Shown here: positions 1-13,815 of the stretch, piece by piece | Position numbering within the stretch: position 1 is the stretch's first letter | How the letters are laid out: every line of letters begins with the position of its first letter | Assembly (NCBI GenBank): GCA_018697195.1 | Contig: CM031864.1 | Span: forward strand, 27,128,944-27,192,943 | DNA: 64,000 bases | Origin: Certhia americana | Taxonomy: Eukaryota; Chordata; Aves; Passeriformes; Certhiidae | Direction: 5' to 3' | Translations under genes and position numbers: made by a program | The notes under the pieces: model-generated | What the model was told of the DNA's origin: nothing | Seen by the model: only the letters and a program-made list of their open reading frames with translations | Database searches by the model: none

Positions 1-1560
1 TTTCAGCAATTGTTGTATGCAATATATTGTTATATCGAATACGATCCATCCAACAAGAAAATAGTCTTCTGGTCAGCATTATGAAGAAAAAGAGAAAGTT
101 AATTTCATAATCTAGTGGAGTGGGTTGTGGTTTGTTTCTCGGCCAATGCACTAATTGTGTTTAAGTTTTGGTTTGCCAATTTGAAATTTTTTAATTGAGA
201 GCAAAGCAGGCTTAAACTTAAAACGAAATAAAACTTTATTGACAGAGCTGAAAGGAACATAGTAAGGAAGAAAAATTTATATAAGAAGCAAACAAACAAG
301 CAACACCCCCCAAAAAAGAAAAACAAAATCCTTTAGAACACTTTTTCTCCCTTGCTATCCTAATAATTTTCTTGCTAACAACATAGAGATAGAAACTTGT
401 AGCTTTCAGTCAGTTTACTACCTTTAAAATAGTTTTTTTAACTTGCTTAAGGAAAATTGTTCTCCTTGCCATACTATTGACACTTCTTTACAAGAAAAAA
501 CAAAAGTTTTCTTGTGGTTTCAATACTAGTACCAACAGCCGCCCCGAACAGAAAAATTCTGTTTGCAGTGTAAAAGTCCTTCTTACGTCTTGCAGCTATT
601 CTTCTAACTGCTTTTCATAGGTTATTTCAATTTATTGGGGTGCTATTTTAAGGATGAGCTGTTACTACTGAGCAAAGCCCTCTTTGTCTATTTCTGGGAC
701 TAGAAGTTTTTTACTACTATCTCCAAAGTTAAGTTTCTTATTTCTTTGTAGTCAAGTTTCTCACTGAATTCACAACGTGCATTTGCTTCATGCATTTGCA
801 CTGGTGCCCTAAAACTCACAACTGAGCTAGAAGGTTACATCCCCTCAATGTATCTCCATGTGTTACAAGGAATCAAAAAAATACTAGTCAGAGACATTCT
901 AAGTCAAGCGTAAAACAACCCTTCAATCCTTTTTGTCTAAAATCAACTATTTCTTTACAGACCTCAAAATCCCATGTTACCATCTCTATGTATTCACCTT
1001 TTTTCCTTTTCTTAATCCAAGAGAGAAATAGTATTTGCGAAGGCATCTCTTTTTTAAGCTTCACTACTAACCGAAACAGTTTACAAAGTCTTGCAAGGCC
1101 GAAAGGAATAAAACTTCATTTGGTTTAAGCTCTGTCTCAGGAACACAGGTCGCCGTGCTTCCCTGCCGGCCACGTGATTTCTGCCAGAACCATGAGCCAG
1201 CTCGACTTTGCTAAAGTTGGGAAAAAAACAAGGGAAAACCCAAACAGTCGTCGATACTGCTATTCTCTCATCTGTAGTAAAGTTGTCCTAAAGCGGCTGG
1301 GCACACAAAGTTCATTGCCAGACAGGCTAAAAGTCCCATTTATTTAGAATGCTGAGAGCCATATTCCATACTTGAAACTGGTAACAAAAGGCTTAATTGG
1401 CAGCCATTCCCATGGCATTTCTGGACATGTCTGTGTGTCCATGTGTGCCCTGCAAAAGAGCTTGAACTTGTCACAACCAATCCTTCAAAGGGCATAGATT
1501 TCAATCTCAAAACCTAATTAAAGTCTGTTCAGAGGGTTTGGCATCAAAGACCAGCACTAT
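1..1560. other. No gene or repeat recognised
   Basis: AT-rich sequence with a short GC-richer patch at 1141-1215 (CCGTGCTTCCCTGCCGGCCA). Open frames are short and have no recognisable similarity. Confidence 0.6.
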
Positions 1561-2060
1561 TTAATGTAAGCAGCTTTTCCTCTATGCTGCTCTGATCACC
1601 CTCTTTCCAATTGCTTTAGTTGTTTGCCGTATAAATTTTGCTAGAACTACAGGCTTGCAAGTTCTTGTGTGAGTTCTAATGACATGACCAGAATCAACTT
1701 TCTCTACTTATTGCACACCAGCCCAGTTACACAGCCCAGTCATGTTTAATTAGGGAATATATCAGCATATCTCCTGTCATGAGTCAGTGAACGCTCCCCA
1801 AATGTGTCCACCTTTAATTGGTACAAGTGCTTTGTACACACAGACTCAGGGAACATCTGCTTACAGTATGAAAATGGATTATTTTAAGTTTACAGTCAGT
1901 GGGTTAATGAAAGGTCACATTAGCTATCAGTGATATGCATCAGCTAGTTAAAAAATAAAGTGTTCAGTTAAATATTTATGCCAACTCTAAGCCTTAGCAT
2001 AATCATTTGCATTTCCAGTTACAGAATGAAATGAAGGAAACATAATCTCTAAATTACATT
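1561..2060. promoter_or_regulatory. Candidate conserved regulatory element (motif-dense)
   Basis: The stretch contains an AP-1 site TGAGTCA (1780-1786), a homeodomain-type TTTAATTAGG (1745-1754), an octamer ATTTGCAT (2005-2012), a TATGCATCAG and a GGTACAAGTGC. No repeat signature is seen. Such clusters occur by chance in AT-rich DNA, so this is only a hypothesis for BRINP3-linked or long-range control. Confidence 0.2.
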
Positions 2061-4081
2061 TCCAAGAATAGACAAGTTAAAAATTAATATATATATGTAA
2101 TATAATGCATTCCACACTTATTACATATTATATATTATAAAATGTTAAAAAAGAAAAAAGAAAACAACCTTAAAACAAAAAGTGTATTAAACATCCAGTC
2201 CCATAAAAGGAAAATTCTGAAGGACTCCCTGTAGAATCCCTTCTAGCTTTCATTCTTCCACACGTTCCCATGAAACTGAATGCAATGCAAAACAAAGTAA
2301 AAATGATTGAACTTCATTTTTGGTGCCTAAGGAGCTAATCAGGTGAAAACTTTGTTTTCCGGATTTAGAATTCACAGGCCACAGAGAGACGTAAGAGCGT
2401 GGAAGTTTCAATAATCTGAATTTGTAAATCTTTGCCTTTCCTTGTTCAGGTATCACACAGTATTGGTTTCCCTAGAAGAAAACACATCCCTTCCAAATTT
2501 AGTGTGTTGCTGTTTCAAATGTAGCATGTTAGCACTTTTTTAATACAAAACAAGTAGTACCAAACCCAAATGCCCAATTGCACACCACATTCAGGAGTGA
2601 TAAACAGCAGCAGTCAACTAAAACAAGTGACTTATATAGACATATGTGGACTTAATTTTATAAAATGCTTAAAAGTGGGGCCAAGTCACTCAAAAAATAA
2701 TTCCTGGTTTTATGAGACCTGTGCCTTCTGCATTGCTCTCCTTCTTCAAATGGAGACTTCCTAGGAATTTTTAGGTTTTAACCTTGATCAGATAACTCAT
2801 TCCCAAGATAGATCTTGAAAAAATAGATTTGCAGAGTAAGCATGGTAGAAAATGTTTTCTAACTACTGTAGTTTCTGTTCCATTTATGTATGACTTTCTT
2901 AGATAAGCTTTTCCTTACTTGTTAATTTTCTTTTAGTGTTTCACTAATGTGTTCTTTGCTTCTGCTACTGTTGAGAACCAATATATTCTCCAGCACAGTG
3001 ACTGATCCTTCTTTTGGTATTAATATTTTTTTGTGAGAAGAAATAAGCGTAGCAGGATTTCAGAGCCCTCAACCCCTACTTTCCAGCTACCAATATGATG
3101 ACTTTCCTGCCTACATATTTCTGAAAAACAATATTTCTTCATTTTCCTTGCCCACACAAATGACCAGAAAGTTTCAATGAATGATTTTTTTTCACTGCTT
3201 TTGATAGCAGAATAGAATTGAACCTGACAAGATTTTAAAAATTTTTAAAGGGCCCTACCAGTTCACAGTGGGAAATAAGTTGTTTTATTACTGCTGTCAT
3301 TTCTATAACATTTTTTGTCTTTTATTTTGGGCATTTTTCATGCATAGAAATAAAACCATCACTTATGTACATGTTTCTTCTCGTAGTGTCTACCACTTTT
3401 GAAAATCCCAGTACTTAAGGAGATGGGAAAGCAGAATTAATGCTTCTCTAACCCCTAGGAAAAAGGCACAGGTTTTATTCGACAATTTTATTCTAAGCTG
3501 GTCAATTTTGTTTACAGTTGTAATTTCCTCATTAAGAAATGGACATAATTTTCTTGTTCCTTTTCCAACCTCAGAAGCTATGGAAGAAGGAATAGATGAT
3601 CAGAAATTTGTCAAATGGCTTATCAGAGAATATAAGATGTCAAGTAAAGCAGGACAGGCTTTTCACAGCAAAGGACTGGCACTGATAAGGTTAAGAAAAG
3701 TATTCTCGTCTTCCATGGTCAAGATTGCTGAATCTTTCATAATATGGGTCTGAATATTTTTCTTTATGTCATTATTTCTATCTTGGATGATAGGTTCTGT
3801 GTGAATAACTACCACAGAAAACAGCTCCATGAAATGTGTTGTTTAAGTATGATTCCATAATTTGTTAAAATTACTCTTCAATGTCATGTTGCCTTTAATC
3901 TAAAAACATAAAAAGAGAAAGTCATGACCAGCTTTGTCTTAAATATAAGCTATTGAGTGTCTTGCAAATTCTTCCAAGGTTCCTTGGTCTCATGTGTGAT
4001 ATTAGAGGAGGCAGATCGGATAAAGGAGTTCCCTGTGTCCTTGCAAAGGAAGAGAAGTGAAGGGATAATGAAGGCACAAAT
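2061..4081. other. No gene or repeat recognised
   Basis: AT-rich. A TATATATG-type run lies at 2085-2145. An 81-codon open frame at 3508-3753 (plus) looks unremarkable and has no known match. Confidence 0.6.
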
Positions 4082-4284
4082 AATCTATCCCTTCCTTCCT
4101 TCGTTCTGCACTTCTGTATCTTCCTTCCTTCCTCACTCACTTCCTCCTTCACTTAGTCACTTCCTACCTTACTCCCTTCTTCACTCCTTTACTCTGTCAC
4201 TCCCTCACTCCCTCTTACCTGACTGTCTGCTTCCTTGCCTGCCTGCCTCCCAGGATGCCTGTCTGCCTTCCTGCCTGCCTTCCA
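4082..4284 (+). repeat. Degenerate CTTC/CCTG/CACT polypyrimidine tract
   Basis: About 200 bp of decayed tetranucleotide units (CTTC, CACT, CCTG) with almost no purines on the plus strand. It accounts for the long Leu/Ser/Pro-rich frame that covers it. Confidence 0.85.
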
Positions 4285-6187
4285 GATTCAGGACAGAGGA
4301 AAATCCGTTGTTTCTATTTCATCCATAGAGAAATTAAAAGTTTGATTTACAGGGATTATGAATATGATTACAGAAGAGTAGAGAAATTAAATCTAGAAGT
4401 ACTGGTTTTACTTGTGGGCTGTTTGTCTCCCTTTTCCTGTCAAAGGAAAATCCCATCTTATTTTCATATTCATATTCCCTTCCTGCTTCTTGTTCTCTAC
4501 AAAACCTGGAATGCTGGTAATTTAAAACTTCCACATTGGTTTGAATGTCATGGCTCTGGTTAAGACTCAGACTCTGAAGTCCAAACTCTTCTAGAAGTTC
4601 GTTTCTAGATGTATAGAATAAGTCATCAATAACTAAACTCCCCTAAAAATATAATGGAGAGCATACATAAAGTAACAAAATGCTGTCCAACAAGCTTCTG
4701 TAAAGTTCCAAACTTTCCCACTGGGACGAATCTACGGGACCTAAAAAAACCACAGGGGTGATTGCTTACAGAGATGTGGAGTCCTTCTGCTGACAATATG
4801 TTCAGCATTCATTTGAAAAGCAAGATAAACTGCATCATTAATTTTTCAAGAAAACAATGGAAACATGGGATTTATGATCATTGACTCTTGCTGAAGGCTG
4901 ATCCTGTACATCTGTATCTGTCATTTTGATTGCAGAGTCATTTTTTAGTTTTTCATGGTTGGCTGAACGGTTAGAGTGTCAATGGAAACACCACATTGAA
5001 ATAATAGATGTCAGAAATTTTACACTGGGAACCAGGAGCTACTTTAACAGACATTGTAACATATTGCTTCCTCATATACTGAACATAGGGGTAAAAGCAT
5101 TTTTTATTTGGTTTTTAAGTCAATTGGCACTTCGTCTCAACTAGAACCATAGGCTAAGGTTATGAGGGAGTATCAGTTTATGCCAGTGCATGAAGTGATG
5201 CTTTTTCAAGGCAGTGAGCTACTTGCATTGGCTTTCAGGAGACAATAAATAAATTTGCGACTTAAAGCCAATATACTTGAGTAGTATAAAAGCATTGTGT
5301 CACTCTTCTATAGCTGTTCCACTGAAAAATATTTAATACTTGTCCTCTTTTACATTCATCTGAATAAAGGCTATTAATTTTCTTTCAGGTTGTGCTTTGC
5401 TCAGGGGATATTCCCTAGCACCTTTCTGCCCTGAGCTATGCTTGCAGGTTTTCCCAACATAAGTATGTCAAACAAGAGTATGAAAAATAATTTCTAACAT
5501 CTTTGTTAGAAAATAACAGTAGGAATAAAGAATATAGCTGCAAAAGGGCAAATTGCCAATAGTTAACCAATTTAATGTAGTATCTTAGTTAGTAAGTGTT
5601 CTGCTCGATGAAAATATCATTGAATTTTATTTAGGGCAAGTGATCAATATTTGTCTAGTCCTGCATTCTGAAATGCAATTGTTCATATATATCAAGCAAA
5701 GTGCTATCAGTGTTAAACAGTGATCCAGGCAAGAATTTTTTAAATTACTATTTTTTTCTTCTATAAGGAAATTTGTTTCAGAATTCTTTTGCTATGGATT
5801 TTGTAAAGATCTTAATTTTAAATGGAAAAAAGCAGACTGTTACTACAATGAGAGAACCATTAAAGTTCTGTAAAACAGGGAGCTTCAAGTTCTTCGGAAC
5901 AGAAGTATTAAATCAAGAATGGAACTCAACTTAACCTTGAAAACTCCCTGGCATTTTAAATATTTCTTTGTTGATTGTTTTGAATAAGGGCTCTAAAATT
6001 TTATTATAAAAACATTAAATATTGTAACAAGCCAAAGCCATTGCTCCTACAGAAAGAGGCAATATCTCATGTGGTTGCTTAACCTTCAGGCAGCTAAACA
6101 GAGCTGTTAAGTCATACGTTTATTCATTTCCCCCAGCTCAGGCCAGGGAGTAAGTCATAAAAAAAATAAAACTTCTGGGCTGAGATA
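4285..6187. other. No gene or repeat recognised
   Basis: Ordinary AT-rich sequence. A GC-richer patch at 5390-5450 is not attributable to a repeat. Confidence 0.55.
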
Positions 6188-6308
6188 ATGAAAGTATAAA
6201 AGAAAGGGAAGAGGATGAGGACGAAGACAGAGAAGAGAACGAGGAAGGGGAAGAGGAAGGAGGAGGAAGGGAAATGAGAAAGGAAAGGAGAAAAGGAAAA
6301 GGAAAATG
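6188..6308 (+). repeat. Polypurine tract (GAA/GGA-rich)
   Basis: About 120 bp that is nearly all A and G, with GAGGAAG and AAAGGA units. The opposite strand is a polypyrimidine run. Confidence 0.85.
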
Positions 6309-6621
6309 ATAACTGATTAGATCAGAAGTATCAACCTATCTATTCTGTCTGGGGAAATGCGCTCTGGAAACTGAACTAGTAATTTTCGTGGAAGAAATAA
6401 ATTTGTGATTGCTTTTCTTTGCGACTCTCTTACCTATGACTTATCCCACTTCCTCACGTCATCTCCATGGTCCCACAGGTGAATCCAGAGCATGGCTCGT
6501 GGTATGGATACACTGCAGATCTTTAAGCGGAGGAATATTTACTCCTGACAGCCAAAATACTGCTCCATACAGGTGGAGAATAATGCATACCCTGTGGGAA
6601 ATGCTGGAATTCCCATGTCAG

Positions 6622-6916
6622 TGTCGTGATTTGAATGACAAGTGTCTGCTGAGGAAAGCATGATCCTCCTTTGTAATGGAAAATCTAAATCCCCTCCCTC
6701 TCAATTATTATAACTTTGAAACTAAGGGAGTATCGGGCAAAGATATGGGAATGGGAACAACAGTTCTTTATTAGAGAAACTAAAATAAACAATTAAAAAA
6801 CCCCACATGCAATACTACAAAAGAGAGAAAGAAAACAAACAAGTCAAACAAATAAACAAACAAAACCCGCAGACAGAATCAGGATAAAACCTGACACCCC
6901 GTGAGCCAGGGTGTTG
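6622..6916 (+). mobile_element. LTR fragment, passerine ERVL-like
   Basis: The fragment opens TGTCGTGATTTGAA and runs through GACAAGTGTCTGCTGAGGAA, GCAAAGATATGGGAATGGGA, an A-rich middle and CCCCGTGAGCCAGGGTGTTG. I recognise this series from LTRs that are abundant in passerine genomes, but I do not assign a family name. The 3' part, including any CA end, is missing after 6916, where ordinary AT-rich sequence resumes. No duplication can be defined. Interruption by the A-rich (AAACA)-like tract around 6830-6870 is probably part of the element. Confidence 0.65.
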
Positions 6917-7325
6917 TTATAAATTAATACAAACCTAACCAAATTACACAGTTTTATAAATTTTACTTTTCCAGGCTATTTAATTTGTTTAGTTTGAATT
7001 ATTTTACTTTTTATCAACCAGTGTTTTTTGTTCTCTTGACTGATTCTTTAAAGAAATTTTGTACAGAGGAATATACATAGCCAGAATGAAATTGATAAAA
7101 AAATACCTTTACAAAGATTAGTGTGAGTGATCCTAAAAACAGAGACTAAGACTCTTACAGCGAGTCTTTTCATAAAGCTTGGAATGAATCTTAAACATCT
7201 CAGAAACTACAGCATATATCCTGGGTTTTGACCCTGAGTTGTGCTCCTGGAATTTTATACACACATTGAACTCCATAAAAAATTGCTTTTCACAGTCTTT
7301 CTTTTTCTTTTTTTCTTTCTCTCAT

Positions 7326-7428
7326 TCTTTTCTTTTCTTTTCTTTTCTTTTCTTTTCTTTTCTTTTCTTTTNNNNNNNNNNTTTTCTTTTCTTTTCTTTT
7401 CTTTTCTTTTCTTTTCTTTTCTTTTCTT
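7326..7428 (+). repeat. (TTTTC)n microsatellite interrupted by an assembly gap
   Basis: Pentanucleotide repeat on both sides of ten N at 7372-7381. Both arms keep the same unit (about 46 bp each), so the gap lies inside the array and the true length is unknown. Confidence 0.97.
7372..7381. other. Assembly gap (10 N)
   Basis: Ten undetermined bases. The round number suggests a placeholder rather than a measured length. Confidence 0.98.
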
Positions 7429-8476
7429 AGAATTCATATACAAAAGTAAAATATGCTGATGTAATATGTTTTAAAAAAAAACTTGAGGTATTCATGACCT
7501 TTAGCTGCATCTACATTCTGTGTTCCTCATACGGTAAATTTAGTACTCAGGGGAAAATCCAAAGTTATGGCACATCCCTGATCATTTCTCTATTTAAATT
7601 CTGAGCCTTTATAGTAGTTATTACCTTTACCGTGTTTTTTTCATGTGCATTTCATACTAGTTTGGAAAAGTACTCCAGTACCCTGAGTAAGCCCATTTAC
7701 ACCAGTGAATCGAATTCTAATTTTATTGTTGTTCTGAATAGAGTATTTGCGTTTCTTTAGAAAAAGAAAAATGGGACAAAACTTTTGAAGAAGAAAAGTT
7801 AAGTGGGAGACAGGAGAAAGGCGCACGTTAAAGCAGCATATTTTCAATTAAAAAAAAATTACTTGTTTCTGAGGAGATAAATATAAGAGACAGCAGAGGA
7901 AAACACTTCTTCTTCTTTTCTTTAATCGTGTAAGAAGTCTCCATTTCTAAATGTTATGAGAAGCTCTGAATTTTTTGCTGGAAATTTTTTTTTTTGCCCT
8001 TGAGGTGAATTAAATATTTAAATATGGCATTTTAAAAAAAATCATAAAACAAACAATAAAAAACAGAAAGAAAAAAGCGAAAACAAATAAAAAACACCAA
8101 TATATTGAGCAGATATCTATTGTCGCAACTGTGAAGAAGCACCATGAGCCAACAAGAATAGTGGGAGTGTGGAACATCCCAGCCCAGCATTGGCTCCATC
8201 TCCCAGCACATCCCAGAACAATTCCTTGGACACAAATTACTGCTGCTGCTGAGCAGTTACAATTGAATGTCCCCTTCAACATAAAGGCCCAAAGAAAAGA
8301 ATAAAAATGTAAATTTCTTTTAAATCTTGATATTCGTTACTAGAATAACTTTAAATTTTTTCCTGCAGTTAAATATTTTGCCACTGGTTTCCTTTCTTAA
8401 CAAGAAAACTTTATGCTGAATAAATCATTGCATATTATAGATAGCCTAATTAATGACATTCCCAGGTCGGAAAGGA

Positions 8477-8590
8477 CAACCCTCTCAGGCACAGGGTGAG
8501 ATTGTTGAGATGACTGTGCAGGGACAGGATTTAGACTTGATGATCCTGCTGGATCACTTTGAACTCAGAATATTCCTTGTTTCTCTGATA
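8477..8590 (+). mobile_element. CR1 LINE 3' fragment
   Basis: Diverged CR1 3' end in sense orientation: the ACAGGGTGAGATTGTTGAGA segment, then CAGGGACAGGATTTAGACTT, GATGATCC and AACTCAGAATATTCC match the CR1 subtype whose antisense form reads AATATCCTGAGTTGGAAGGG. It is 5'-truncated, as usual for CR1. Confidence 0.75.
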
Positions 8591-11500
8591 CTAATTTTAA
8601 ATATCTGCACTTTCATTTCATAACAAGTTTCTGTTTCCTATTATGCAGCCTCCATTTTTCTTTCTTTACCCTTATCAGGCTTCTAAACCAGGAAAGCAAC
8701 CGTGTGGAGTTTCATTCCTTGAGTTACACATAAATCATAGGATATTAATTATAAAGGGAAGAAAAATAATTAAAAATTTAAGAAGAAAAAAAAAAGAGGG
8801 AAAAAATAATTATAATAGTCATGCATTAGCAAAAATCCCGATGAAACCTTGAGGAATGCAAGGCAAACAGAATAGTTGGGATGCAATGGTAGGACACAAG
8901 GAAATGTAGAGAAAAATACAGTGAGTGAAATTTTTCTAATGATAAAAAAAAGATACAATGAGCTTATTCAATTCAAGATCCATTGGCTTTGCCTGGGGGG
9001 TGTTAAAACTCCTATTATAGTCAATGAATTGTCTCCTATTAACTTAGAAGTATTTTCAATAAGGCCTTAAGCATAATGCCTGCAACACTTTTTAATCTAA
9101 ATGTGTCTGATAAAACAAATTTGAAAGGCTCTCTTTTAACTAAGAAACCTAACAGTTCTGAATACATTTTCATATAATTCTAGATGTGTCTAATCCAAAA
9201 GAGAGAGCAGTTGCAAAGTAATGCCTTGAGGCGAATTGAATTCTAGCACACAAAACTCACCCGCTCCTGTAGATCACTTGTGTATAGAAATTACAGACAC
9301 TGATCAGAACATAATTTCCTTCAAATTCTTACTAGAAAATAAATTACTTCAGATCAGATGAAAGATCTTGCTAAAATAGTATCATGTAAAATAAAACTCG
9401 CTTGGCTAGGAAGCTCTTAATAAGTTCTGGTTGAAAATAGGGTATTTTGTTTAATATTCTTTAATTAAATATTTGGGGGTGTTTTCTTTTGTTTTCTTTT
9501 TCACATTATGTGGTAATATAGTATTTATGCATACTGAGACTTAATGGCAAAGTATAATATAATGAATCTATATACATATTTTTCAAATAGCAAAAAATTG
9601 CTCCTGCACTGACAAGGGCATCCTTTTGTATCTTTGTTGATCTGAAATGCATAATATATCCAATATATCACGGTTTGAGCCATTCATTCCAGCACTGTTT
9701 CTATGTTATTCTGATATATCATTTTTACTATCTTGCTAGTATATGTATATGTATATATATGGATATGCAAGTTCACAATACTTTTCTAAACATTTTTCTA
9801 AAGACATTGCTCAGATCAGTTGAAAATGAAATTCCACTTGGTAAAATAAAATTTTCTTCTAATGACCACTTCTGGAAATTTGTTGGTGCACCTTTCAGTT
9901 CTGCAGGAATATCTTCTTGTATCAATTGTTTAGTTTTTATCAGACTTTCTAGAAGAGGGGAGAGATTTCTAGTAATTATACATTTGTTTTCAAAGGCATG
10001 GGGATTGTTAACATGAATTTCTTATTTCTATAGTAATCAGAGAATTTCTGTTCACATGCAACCATGGAAGCCCCTGATTAGAACTGCTCATCACCACCAT
10101 TTAGGGAAGTCACAACCTTTGTTAATTTGATGTTTAGTTTGACCAAGTGTGACAATATGTTTTTGACAGAAATAATTCAGGAAGAATTTGAACCATCAAG
10201 CAGAGATTTACAAATTCGTAATAGTGTTACTAACCCTACTCCAATAATGGAATGGCTTTTAGTAGGGTAGTATTGAAGACTGAGAACTTGTGCTTTATTT
10301 TTTCATCTGAAATGTTAATAAACATATTCAATATGTGCATTGATGCAGAGAATTAGGAGGAAAAAATACCTTATGATTACTGATGCTATGTTTTAGAAGA
10401 ACAAATTACTTTGATGAAGAAAATTCACCACCATTTTTTTACAGAGAGAGATGGAGAATGGTCGCTTCTGTTGCTGGGAGCTATTACTTATGAACAATTT
10501 TTAATTAGAGAAAATTCAATAATTAACTTAGTGAGGGTTACCCAGATTATTTCAAAGTCCTTAGAGGGACTAAGAGGTGATTAAATCTCTGTAAATTCCT
10601 CCTGCATATTTACTCTGGAAGGAAAACAATAGTCTCTGTAACAAACTTCAAAAGGAAAGGAAATGATCCACTTTCCTGGTCTTTGCAAAGAAAGTAGGAA
10701 CATGTGGCTTAAATCATAATCTTTGCGTGATACAACTTGATATTAAACCATGCTTAGTTAGGTAATGTAAGAATTAAGAAGCACTGGAATAAATTATAAA
10801 GGAGGGTTCAGGCACTGAAGTATGAGAACAAAGCAGACTGACCAGTCTCTGCCAGCAACTGCATTTGGATAGTTAGTGTTGCCTTGCTGGAAGAAAATAG
10901 AGTAAGTGGTGTTAACACTGCCCCATTTTCTGTCACTTTGGATGTACCGGGCTTTATGCCCTCTTACAACGTACAATAATGGACAAGCGTGAAGACAAAT
11001 CTTTAGAAGCAACATACAGCCAGTCAAAAATATTGTCTATCCCTCCATGCATTTCATTAGAGTAGTGTAATGCCCTGTTAGCAAGAGCAGACTAATTGGG
11101 ACAGTTAAAACATATTGGTTAGCTGACTTTGAATAAGGCTTTACTCTCCCAAGAAGTCTCAGTAATTCATTCTTTGGCAGTGGGGTTACATTGCTGTGGA
11201 TTTGGTTTAATGTAGTATGAGGTACAGTGTATAGAGATTTTGAATCACCTAATTGTTCCTAAGCTTTCAAATCTCCAAGTCTTCCCTTTTACATGTGATT
11301 TAATACCCTTGGTATTAACTGTTAGAATTTTTGTTCAATACTGCCTTTGTATGATGAGATCAGACAGGTTTCTATTCTCATAAAATAGACACAATTTGGA
11401 GGCTTATTGATTCTTGGAGGATTGAAGTAACCCAAATTTTTAAGTACTGCACTGTTCTTCTTAATGTTTTCTTGGTTTTCACCCAGTTCAGTTGAAACAG

Positions 11501-12997
11501 TGCATTTGCTTGTGTTTTAAGGCATCTTTTTTTATTTTTGGTTATTGTTAAAGTTTATTAGCCTTACCTCATTGAACAGTATAATATTGTTATTTGTGAA
11601 AGTTAGAATTTATACGGTATTCTGGAGGAAACATTTATTTTCTAGTACACTGCAAACTACAGTGGAGCTACATCATAACTGAGTTTTCTGTGAGTACTCA
11701 TGGCCACATTCTAGTGCAGATTCTGAGCATGGAGCTGTCCTGGGACTGTGCTGAATTTCAGCCTAAGTTGTACAAGCATTGTGATGTGAGGAACATGTAA
11801 CTCCTGCTATTTGGTTTTAAGAGGTGAGGAACATGCAAGTCATTCTTTCTCCTCTCATTGGATACTGACAATTAATTACATGAATTGATTGATATAATTT
11901 CAAATACTTCATGTCCTGCAGGTGTTTTATGTTAATTATTCATAGGATACTTTCAGCAGCAATATACAAAAAGACAGAAAACCTGTGAACACAGACAAGG
12001 ATAAGTGCTGAGTAACTGCTTAACACCCTAGGAATTTCCAGATGTATTCTTAAGACACTGTGATAAAACTGAAGGTTTCCTTTAATTGTATTAGGGATTT
12101 TTGCTGATCACTGGTGCAGGCTTAAGGTTGTGTCACACCCTGATTAACAGGAGTAACAAAAGTAAAATATCTTCTAGACATAGTAATGTTGCCAGTCACA
12201 AAATTATTTTTCTTAATGATTTTAAATTTTGCAAAAGTTAAATTAGAAAAAAAATATAAGATTATCTTAGAAATGCACAAAAATGATCAATCTGGGCCAT
12301 AAAAAATCACAGATTTTTTCTATACTTCAAATACTATTACTTATTTCTAATTAAGTATTTGAGCTTTCTCCTTACTCTACCTAGATTCTTGTTAGGATGA
12401 ATCTGAGCCCAAGCACTACAAGTACAGCATTCCTAAGTGAATTCAGAATGTTCATAAATTTCAGCGCCTTGATCAGAAGATAGCAGTAACTGCATAGAGC
12501 CTTAAAAAACATGAACTATCCATGATAGTTCAACAAATAGGTCTTTTAAAAAAGGCAAAATTACTCTCTCATCCCAAACCAGCTTTCATGAACTGTTGCT
12601 GTATAGATGTTTCTCTACTCACAAGCACGTCACCACTTCAAAAATACAGCTGATTACTTACTTCTGACAGAGATCCTGAGATTGTCAGTTGGAAAATGTG
12701 ATGACCCAGAGCTGCTTTAAAGTCTGTGGTCTTGAAAAGAAACCTTGGGTTAGGTTTGGTCCTTAATAAAATTTCTGTGTCCATGGAAATGCTTCATGCA
12801 AAACAATTCCATTGCAAATGTCTGTAGGTCTTCTGTGAGATCCCCCCTCTCAATAATATGCTTGACTGGCTTTGGCATCTATTTCAAACAGATTTAGAAG
12901 GGATATTATTCTTAAAAGAGAGCACTCTGCTTATGTGCTATTGTTACAGTGGTGGATTCTGGTACCTTCTGTAAGTTTGTTGAGGGTTTTTTTAGAT

Positions 12998-13056
12998 TAA
13001 AAAAAAAATATAATTTCCATGTGTTGTTCTGTTTTTTCTTTTTTTTTTTTTTTAAT
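12998..13056. repeat. A-rich and T-rich low-complexity tracts
   Basis: A run of A's near 13000 and a run of about 20 T's ending near 13055. There is no sign of an attached retroposed sequence. Confidence 0.7.
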
Positions 13057-13815
13057 ATAAATATCAAAACAAACATTGAGTAAACAAATATTTTTGTTTT
13101 AATAGTTTCAGGTCCAGAGCAATGAGAGGGTGATAGATCCTAAGGGAAGCTGTAGCACTGAAATCACTTGTGTTTTCTTCAGAAGATCGCAAAAAAAACT
13201 CTAAATACTTAAAGAAATGTACAATGCCCTGATGTTAATGAACAGCCTTCATTACGAATCAATATGAAATTGCAGGAAAGTTTTTCCACTCCAAATCCAT
13301 TTGTCTCCTTTGTGGTGATTTTATAATAGTTTGTATTGAATTTCTGATCTCCATCAGCTGCCAGGACTGAATTGCACAGTAGCAGTCCTATCGTGCTGCT
13401 TGCAGGCAGCACATTGAGTATTTTGCTGTGACAAGGGGCTGTGCTGGAACAACAGGACTACTTGTGATACTCAGTTACTCATTTGAACACCTGCAGGTCT
13501 TTGTTACTAAACAATGAATGAAGTAATGAGGAGCCCTCCTGCTATTTGCTTTAACAGGAGAGCAGAGAGAGTAAAATACATTTAATAATGCAGAAAAAAA
13601 AAAGAGTTAATGAGATACTTTCTTAGTTGTTGGAAAGTGAGAGCTCTGTATTGACAAAACGACAGTCAAGCATCAGGTAAACAATCATTGAATTCCTGTG
13701 TTCACAATGGAAGACGTCACCATGTAATAGCAGTACTGTCAGCAATGGTAGAAGAAAGTGCCGTCTCCATTCTGTAAAGCTATTTTATTATCTCCTGACT
13801 CCTACAAAAATGACA

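Larger units (their letters stand above)
6917..13815. other. Mostly unannotated AT-rich sequence
   Basis: Apart from the microsatellite at 7326, the CR1 piece at 8477 and the T/A tracts near 13000, I see nothing recognisable. A perfect 9-bp inverted repeat (TGAACTATC/GATAGTTCA, 3-base loop) lies at 12512-12532. Confidence 0.55.

Noticed and set aside
1141..1260. GC-richer patch as a promoter or CpG island
   Set aside because: Too short and with too few CpG to support it.
12512..12532. Perfect 9-bp hairpin as an RNA gene
   Set aside because: Too short and isolated; expected by chance in a window of this size.
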